Shown here: positions 42,642-46,443 of the stretch, in pieces
Layout: every line of letters begins with the position of its first letter
How positions within the stretch are numbered: position 1 is the first letter of the stretch
Source: an uncultured Barnesiella sp.
GTDB lineage: Bacteria > Bacteroidota > Bacteroidia > Bacteroidales > Barnesiellaceae
Direction of reading: 5' to 3'
Length of the DNA: 46,443 bases
Assembly: GCA_944320995.1 (NCBI GenBank)
Contig: CALUJQ010000023.1
Span: forward strand, 1-46,443
Made by a program: the position numbers and the translations under genes
Notes under the pieces: generated by a model
Told to the model about the DNA's origin: nothing
Seen by the model: the letters and a program-made list of their open reading frames with translations, nothing else
Databases searched by the model: none

Positions 42642-42750
42642 ATAAAAACATAAAAATAATGATATTATTCGCATAATTTTATAATTACACTGGAAATTCT
42701 CCATTTTACAGGTGAAGGAAGAAGATAATCGTTTTGAAATGAATTTATGG

Positions 42751-42792
42751 CTATAAAAAAATAGCCGGCTCATTGGCCGGCATTTTTTTTTG
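42751..42792. terminator. Bidirectional terminator of the late-type operon
   Basis: GCCGGC (42764-42769) pairs with GCCGGC (42776-42781). T-run of nine on the + side and an A-run on the left that gives Ts on the minus strand. It would close the minus-strand operon that ends at 42997. Confidence 0.82.
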
Positions 42793-42857
42793 TGTCTCTG
42801 TTTCCGTTTCGATATGGAGATTGATACCTCCATCTATTGTGTCTCTGTTTCCGTTTC
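42790..42857. repeat. Two 21-bp direct repeats with 47-bp spacing
   Basis: TTGTGTCTCTGTTTCCGTTTC occurs at 42790-42810 and 42837-42857. Between them ATGGAG...CTCCAT (42814-42833) can form a small hairpin. The stretch 42793-42996 has no gene. Confidence 0.8.
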
Positions 42858-42996
42858 ATTTTTCGTGTTTCAGGTAGTTCCGTTAAATACGTTCTTACTT
42901 TCGTTTCCATTTTAGTTTAAGGAGATCACGCTCGCACACACCTTATTATATATAACAAAAAAAGGTTTCAGAATCAGATAAGGCAAATATATATAA

Positions 42997-43449
42997 TTAT
43001 TTTTTATCCTCCAAGTTTTGTCCTGTGTTTTCTTCCGGCTCTATGATCGGAGCCTTTGATTTAATCCACTTAAATATATTGATTCTCAACTTTGTGCCTC
43101 TTGCCTCGAAATAATTATTAAAGCAAGAATTTATTTCGCACCCATATATAACAAAAAGTACTATTGCCGGAAGTATTGGAATGCCGAAAGGGGTGCCAAA
43201 TGCAGCCCCTAAGCTGTTGGCGACAAATATCCAACAAATATAATCTATCATCTTATTAATAGTTCTTCGAATGGCCCTGCTCTTCCTGATGCGTTCACCC
43301 CTTTTTTTCGCGGCTTCAACGCCAAATTTTGCGTCGGCCAAAATAAGGCATAATGCTGCCAGAAGAAACCATTTTACAGGTTCGATTGCGTCAAAAAAGG
43401 CAGTTAACCATGTAGCCAGCATTCCCGATAACACATTTCTTTCTTGCAT
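42997..43449 (-). CDS. Holin-like membrane protein
   Basis: This 150-residue protein has three or more hydrophobic segments (VKWFLLAALCLILADAKFGV about 25-44; ICWIFVANSLGAAFG about 73-88; ILPAIVLFVIYGCEI about 92-106) with basic stretches between, and a polar acidic tail. The layout, including the conserved-looking ADAKFG and EINSCFNN, resembles holins of the TcdE/phi-LC3 type. It would open the inner membrane for lysis together with the transglycosylase at 45333. Assignment is by resemblance only. Confidence 0.72.
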   Translation of the reverse strand: MQERNVLSGMLATWLTAFFDAIEPVKWFLLAALCLILADAKFGVEAAKKRGERIRKSRAIRRTINKMIDYICWIFVANSLGAAFGTPFGIPILPAIVLFVIYGCEINSCFNNYFEARGTKLRINIFKWIKSKAPIIEPEENTGQNLEDKK

Positions 43450-43450
43450 A

Positions 43451-43675
43451 TCATTCCTTAATTTGGTGTTGTAATGCAGTTTCTTGCTTTGAGAGTAATA
43501 GGTTGTGTTCTTCCTGTGAAATTTCTCTTATGGTAGAAAAATCAAACTCAGAAGGAGTGTACATTACTTTCACAGCCTCATACGTTGAGATGTCATCACT
43601 ATATTTGTATGTTGTCAAGTAGTTATCCGGGTTATCCGGTGTAATCTTTTGGTACGTTTTTTTTTCTACATTCAT
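43451..43675 (-). CDS. Hypothetical protein between fibre-like and holin-like genes
   Basis: This 74-residue acidic soluble protein is not recognised. It ends with a predicted helix containing EISQEEHNLLLSKQETALQHQ. It is separated from the holin-like gene by one base and from the leucine-rich-repeat gene by six, so all are one transcript. The place directly downstream of a fibre-like protein would fit a fibre chaperone or assembly helper, but this is only a guess. Confidence 0.7.
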   Translation of the reverse strand: MNVEKKTYQKITPDNPDNYLTTYKYSDDISTYEAVKVMYTPSEFDFSTIREISQEEHNLLLSKQETALQHQIKE

Positions 43676-43681
43676 GGCTTG

Positions 43682-44662
43682 TTAATTATTTGAAAATGAT
43701 ACAACCCAATTTTCATCAGTTAATGCCGCTACATATCCGTTATCTTCAAAATAGTTTTGAGATGCCATATTTAGAGTTAACGTAGCAGATGGCAAATTGA
43801 GAGTTTTAAGAGCAGCTAATCCTATACCTCCTTGCTCTGAGGTTATGGTACCTAATAAATCAAGAGTTGCATCATCTAAATTCGGGCAATATGAAAAAGA
43901 TATGCTTGTATTTAGAAATATAATATTTCCTATTGTTTTTAGAGCTTGGCATTGATAAAATATTGTACTTGCATTTTTCACAGAAGAAAAATCAAAACTC
44001 CCAATAGTTATTAAATTTGCACATCCATTGAAAAAAGAACTCACATCTAAAGCTGTTGGAAGCTGAACATTACCAACACTTTTTAACTTTGAACTAAGAG
44101 CTAAAAATCGAGATGCATTAGTGACATTAGGCATTAATATATCACCAATTGAAATAATGCCTGAGCAGTTATTTATCATAGCTTCGGCAGAAGTTGCATT
44201 AGGGGCATTTATAGAACTTATTTCGGATATATTATTTATATAAAATAATGCGGAATCAAGCAGCGTAGCAGATTCGAAATTTAAATCATTAGGAATTTGT
44301 TGCAATCTAATGCATCCGGCAAGCATAAATGAACCATTCCCAATTTTAGAGAAATCAAGACTGGCAGGAACTTGTTGAAGAGAATAACATTCATTAAACA
44401 TATAACTACAATCTACTACATTAGAGAAATTAAAAATTGTAGAAATATTCTGAAATTTAGAATGAGCAAACTTAATTCCTGCAGCAGCCACATCAATAGT
44501 TGTTGGCATAGTACCGGTAACTTTTTTCCCCTGAACATACGCCGTAGCGCCTTCCGCAATTTGCGAGGCGGTAGCTGTTGCGTCAGCGGTAAGCTCTGAC
44601 AGCGTAGGGCATTGCTTTGCTGGGTCTCCTGCCTGTATAAGTCCTAATCTTCCTATGCTCAT
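43682..44662 (-). CDS. BspA-type leucine-rich-repeat protein, probable phage fibre/adhesin
   Basis: This 326-residue protein starts with a stretch typical of phage tail or fibre proteins (ADATATASQIAEGATAYVQG followed by KKVTGTMP, about 26-54). After about residue 75 it has some eight irregular repeats of roughly 23 residues with the BspA-like pattern C.SL..V or NLITIGSFDFSSVKNAS. Such domains bind surface ligands. There is no signal peptide, so a virion protein is more likely than a secreted host protein. Base use is clearly more AT-rich than in flanking late genes, a sign of separate origin or rapid exchange. Confidence 0.75.
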   Translation of the reverse strand: MSIGRLGLIQAGDPAKQCPTLSELTADATATASQIAEGATAYVQGKKVTGTMPTTIDVAAAGIKFAHSKFQNISTIFNFSNVVDCSYMFNECYSLQQVPASLDFSKIGNGSFMLAGCIRLQQIPNDLNFESATLLDSALFYINNISEISSINAPNATSAEAMINNCSGIISIGDILMPNVTNASRFLALSSKLKSVGNVQLPTALDVSSFFNGCANLITIGSFDFSSVKNASTIFYQCQALKTIGNIIFLNTSISFSYCPNLDDATLDLLGTITSEQGGIGLAALKTLNLPSATLTLNMASQNYFEDNGYVAALTDENWVVSFSNN

Positions 44663-44664
44663 AA

Positions 44665-44955
44665 CTATATCATTTTGACGACACTAAAAGAACCCGAGAC
44701 CGAAGAAAAAACTGCACCCTTGATAAAATGGAAGTATTCTATTGTGCCAACGGCACCAGATATATGTGAAATTGGTCCATTTGTATCTACTTCAATTTGT
44801 ACAATTCCATTATCCCCGGACTCGAAGAAAATTCTACAGATACAATCTTCTGTAATATTATAATTCCCTGTTTCGTCAGCAAGTATGTCACCCCCCGGGC
44901 ATAAAACTCCGATAGGGTTTAAATTTTTGTCAAGTGGCTGATATTCATTTCCCAT
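44665..44955 (-). CDS. Small beta-rich protein, probable virion component
   Basis: This 96-residue protein is not recognised. It is almost wholly beta-strand-like (GIVQIEVDTNGPISHISGAVGTIEYF) with several cysteines near the middle and no membrane helix. It is two bases from the leucine-rich-repeat gene and 11 from the 95-residue beta-rich gene. It could be a fibre-base or spike protein. Confidence 0.7.
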   Translation of the reverse strand: MGNEYQPLDKNLNPIGVLCPGGDILADETGNYNITEDCICRIFFESGDNGIVQIEVDTNGPISHISGAVGTIEYFHFIKGAVFSSVSGSFSVVKMI

Positions 44956-44966
44956 AATAATTTCTC

Positions 44967-45254
44967 CTATTCTTTGTAATAGCCTCTGATTACAGACAGA
45001 TTGTTTGTCGTGCCCTGTATCGACGTGTCGAACACGACGGTAAAACTATTTTCTATCACTATTCCCGGATCGTTTTTTAATACGAGCTCGGTGCCGGGAA
45101 TAATCGCCACATTGCCCAAGACATAGGCGATCGACGTGCCTTGATTGCGAAATATAATCACCGCCGGCGAGTTGGCGCCTTCGTTGGCGATCGTCCCGTT
45201 AGCCGTGAGGATCGTGTTTTTGTATATAATCTTGATAGGGTTAATCATCGTCAT
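44967..45254 (-). CDS. Small beta-rich protein, probable virion component
   Basis: This 95-residue protein is not recognised. Alternating strands such as NTILTANGTIANEGANSPAV and GTELVLKNDPGIVIENSFTV fit a single beta-sandwich or jelly-roll domain. It starts inside the end of a 33-residue membrane-protein gene (14-base overlap). Size and fold would fit a minor capsid, penton or spike protein, which is inference. Confidence 0.7.
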   Translation of the reverse strand: MTMINPIKIIYKNTILTANGTIANEGANSPAVIIFRNQGTSIAYVLGNVAIIPGTELVLKNDPGIVIENSFTVVFDTSIQGTTNNLSVIRGYYKE

Positions 45255-45342
45255 CGTTTTTTAAGAGATACCACAATAAAATCCCGGCACAAATAACGGA
45301 GCCAAATATCCAATAGACATTCCATCCATTTTCTATACCCAT
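45241..45342 (-). CDS. Tiny single-helix membrane protein (33 residues)
   Basis: The frame MGIENGWNVYWIFGSVIC... gives one membrane helix (about 10-27) and ends KNDDDD. It overlaps the transglycosylase gene by 10 bases and the 95-residue gene by 14, leaving no gap in the operon, and this tight packing supports its being real. Such small proteins are typical of virion membranes or of lysis accessory factors. Confidence 0.6.
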   Translation of the reverse strand: MGIENGWNVYWIFGSVICAGILLWYLLKNDDDD

Positions 45343-45824
45343 ACTTTTTTTTTTAGGTCGATCCAGCGCTTAAACTCGCCGACTGTGATTTGATCGTTGC
45401 CGTCCAAATCGATACCCGGATTGGCGTCGGCTATCACCTTGGCCGGGAGTGTCGAGGTCTGTAAGACGTAACTGTCCGGTTTGCCGAGAGCGGCGGGGAA
45501 AAAGGTAACGAGATAGAGGTCATACAGAGAGTCCATTTTACCCCGGTACGGGTAAAAATACTTGTAGACGTAATCGAGTTGCTCCACGTTGGACATCCGA
45601 CGAAGAGCGGCGGTCGTCGTCCCAAGGCCTTCCGCCGTGGCGGGCATAAATTGGATAAGACCGGAGGCTCCCCCGTTGGGATTGTAGGCTGCGGGATTTA
45701 ATCCGCTTTCCGAGTTCATCACAAACATCAGCCAATTAGGGTCTATGCCCAACTTTACCGCTATAAGCTGGACTTTCTGTAAAAAAGCTGCTTTATTCTC
45801 CGCTACTTTGTTCTCAAACCACAT
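45333..45824 (-). CDS. Lytic transglycosylase with EF-hand-like C-terminus
   Basis: This 163-residue protein has an SLT domain (about 15-115) with the catalytic Glu in MFVMNSESGLNPAAYNP and the conserved GGASGLIQFMPATA. The end carries a calcium-loop-like segment, DLDGNDQITVGEFKRWI. No signal peptide is present, so it probably acts as a virion-borne peptidoglycan-drilling enzyme or uses the holin to reach the wall. It is compact compared with host transglycosylases. Confidence 0.85.
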   Translation of the reverse strand: MWFENKVAENKAAFLQKVQLIAVKLGIDPNWLMFVMNSESGLNPAAYNPNGGASGLIQFMPATAEGLGTTTAALRRMSNVEQLDYVYKYFYPYRGKMDSLYDLYLVTFFPAALGKPDSYVLQTSTLPAKVIADANPGIDLDGNDQITVGEFKRWIDLKKKVWV

Positions 45825-45836
45825 ATCGCATATATT

Positions 45837-46031
45837 TTAATCTTGTACTGACAATAACCAAACCAATGCCACCGCACCGAGGACTACCGCCCACTTCTTC
45901 CACCGGAGATCTTGACCGGTGACTACCACATCGTCGAACTCGCCGCCGTCCAGCATATCATCACCGGCGGATGTATCCGGATATTGTGCGATAGAATCCA
46001 TAGGATTATATATAAATTCCTTATCTGTCAT
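45837..46031 (-). CDS. Short protein with one C-terminal membrane helix
   Basis: From the ATG at 46031 this gives 64 residues: a polar acidic head with DDMLDGGEFDDVVVTGQ and a terminal helix (KKWAVVLGAVALVWLLS). A longer in-frame start at 46082 exists but runs back over the end of the preceding gene. It lies 12 bases before the transglycosylase gene. Not recognised; tail-anchored topology suggests an integral virion-membrane protein. Confidence 0.68.
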   Translation of the reverse strand: MTDKEFIYNPMDSIAQYPDTSAGDDMLDGGEFDDVVVTGQDLRWKKWAVVLGAVALVWLLSVQD

Positions 46032-46032
46032 A

Positions 46033-46443
46033 TCACATATTATTTTTGAGTAATAAAATTCCGAGAGCAACCACCCCGGCACCGGCGAGGATGTTGCGAT
46101 CTCCCACTTCGACCGAAGGATCTTTGCCCGCTCCGTCGTCGAGGTCTTGGTCTGCCTTTATTTCGTCGGCTATGTCCGGGAGTAGTTCTGTGTCTCCATG
46201 GTTCGGCACGGCATTCACCCGATATCGGGGGTTGTTATCGTTGAACAGGGCGATATAACTGTCAGCGCCCAAGTGCTTCAAATCTCGCTTCGGGAGCAGG
46301 TTATAAAAGTATGAGTACCCCTTTTCGGGATATTCGTAGTACTCGTATTCATACTCGTAATATCCCGGATAGAGATGTGTAGGATATAGAGGGCGAAAGT
46401 TATCTAAGTGACGAGGATAAAAATTAAGCCCGAGAATAATCCC
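46033..46443 (-). CDS. Tyr/Glu-rich protein with C-terminal membrane helix, N-terminus outside window
   Basis: The reading frame is open to the window edge, so 136 residues of the C-terminal part are visible and the true start lies beyond 46443. It has a striking aromatic-acidic stretch (YPGYYEYEYEYYEYPEKGYS), an acidic middle (ADEIKADQDLDDGAG) and a final helix (ILAGAGVVALGILLLKNN). Its stop lies just before the ATG of the next gene. Not recognised; the same tail-anchored layout as the neighbour suggests a virion-membrane protein. Confidence 0.72.
   Translation of the reverse strand, partial: GIILGLNFYPRHLDNFRPLYPTHLYPGYYEYEYEYYEYPEKGYSYFYNLLPKRDLKHLGADSYIALFNDNNPRYRVNAVPNHGDTELLPDIADEIKADQDLDDGAGKDPSVEVGDRNILAGAGVVALGILLLKNNM

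Larger units (their letters stand above)
40491..46443. mobile_element. Integrated element (prophage-like) at tRNA-Pro, right end outside window
   Basis: It starts after tRNA-Pro(CGG) with a tyrosine recombinase. Next come a convergent small operon with an XRE regulator, a bidirectional terminator, and a minus-strand set with holin-like, fibre-like, lytic transglycosylase and short single-helix membrane proteins. AT content is visibly higher than in the core genes. The other att site and any capsid, portal, terminase or packaging ATPase gene are not in the window. A phage is the best reading; a non-phage integrative element is less likely because of the lysis-type genes. Confidence 0.82.

Noticed and set aside
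42624..42833. Possible 69-residue gene on the minus strand
   Set aside because: The frame runs through the bidirectional terminator and a very AT-rich promoter region; composition is lysine/serine/phenylalanine-rich without a fold.
40491..46443. Integrative conjugative element
   Set aside because: No relaxase, coupling protein or tra gene is visible; lysis and fibre-type genes favour a phage. It cannot be fully excluded because one end is outside the window.

Overview
The window reads as the chromosome of a gut-type Bacteroidales bacterium (phylum Bacteroidota). Many genes start just downstream of the phylum-specific promoter (TTTG, 19-21 bases, TAnnTTTG), and gldD/gldE, ParAB-DUF5683-MltD, a class II ArgG/ArgC/ArgD set, PurT and DUF2582 are typical of the order. 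A Barnesiella- or Coprobacter-like genus is a guess from memory and is not shown by the sequence.

Layout. 1-7070: glycerol-3-phosphate catabolism, a minus-strand operon glpA-glpB-glpC-glpT followed by a glycerophosphodiesterase lipoprotein, divergent from a DeoR-family repressor. 7351-10186: bactofilin, a CopA-type copper ATPase and a free metal-binding domain. 10178-13351: minus-strand ssb, gldE, gldD, phosphopantetheinyl transferase. 13352-14211: a gene-free stretch with tandem 83-bp promoter-carrying repeats and a well-folded candidate small RNA. 14212-17002: TPR/LytS-type kinase plus LytTR regulator. 17022-22268: arginine/proline operon argR-GNAT-argG-argC-argD-proC. 22463-28227: surE, then parA-parB-DUF5683-mltD, and an NlpC/P60 peptidase. 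28284-33231: rsgA, frr, pyrH, a TPR protein, birA, a YjbR protein, yraN. 33346-33511: a second, oppositely oriented pair of the 83-bp repeats, ahead of a SIMPL-domain gene. 34329-39868: tadA, rpsA, rnz, a DUF2582 protein, a CDGSH protein, purT. 40181-40490: tRNA-Phe and tRNA-Pro.

40491 to the end is an integrated element. It begins right after tRNA-Pro(CGG) with a tyrosine recombinase, then a convergent XRE-regulator operon, and then a minus-strand late-like operon with a holin-like membrane protein, a BspA-type leucine-rich-repeat fibre-like protein, small beta-rich proteins, a lytic transglycosylase with an EF-hand-like tail, and several short proteins each with one C-terminal membrane segment. 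No tail, portal or terminase gene is visible. The set resembles a membrane-containing, possibly non-tailed phage, but the element runs off the window and this is a hypothesis.

The most unusual signals are the 83-bp repeat family, each unit of which carries a full Bacteroidota promoter aimed at the adjacent gene (ssb in one place, the SIMPL gene in the other); the structured candidate ncRNA at 13630-13897; and the integrated element.
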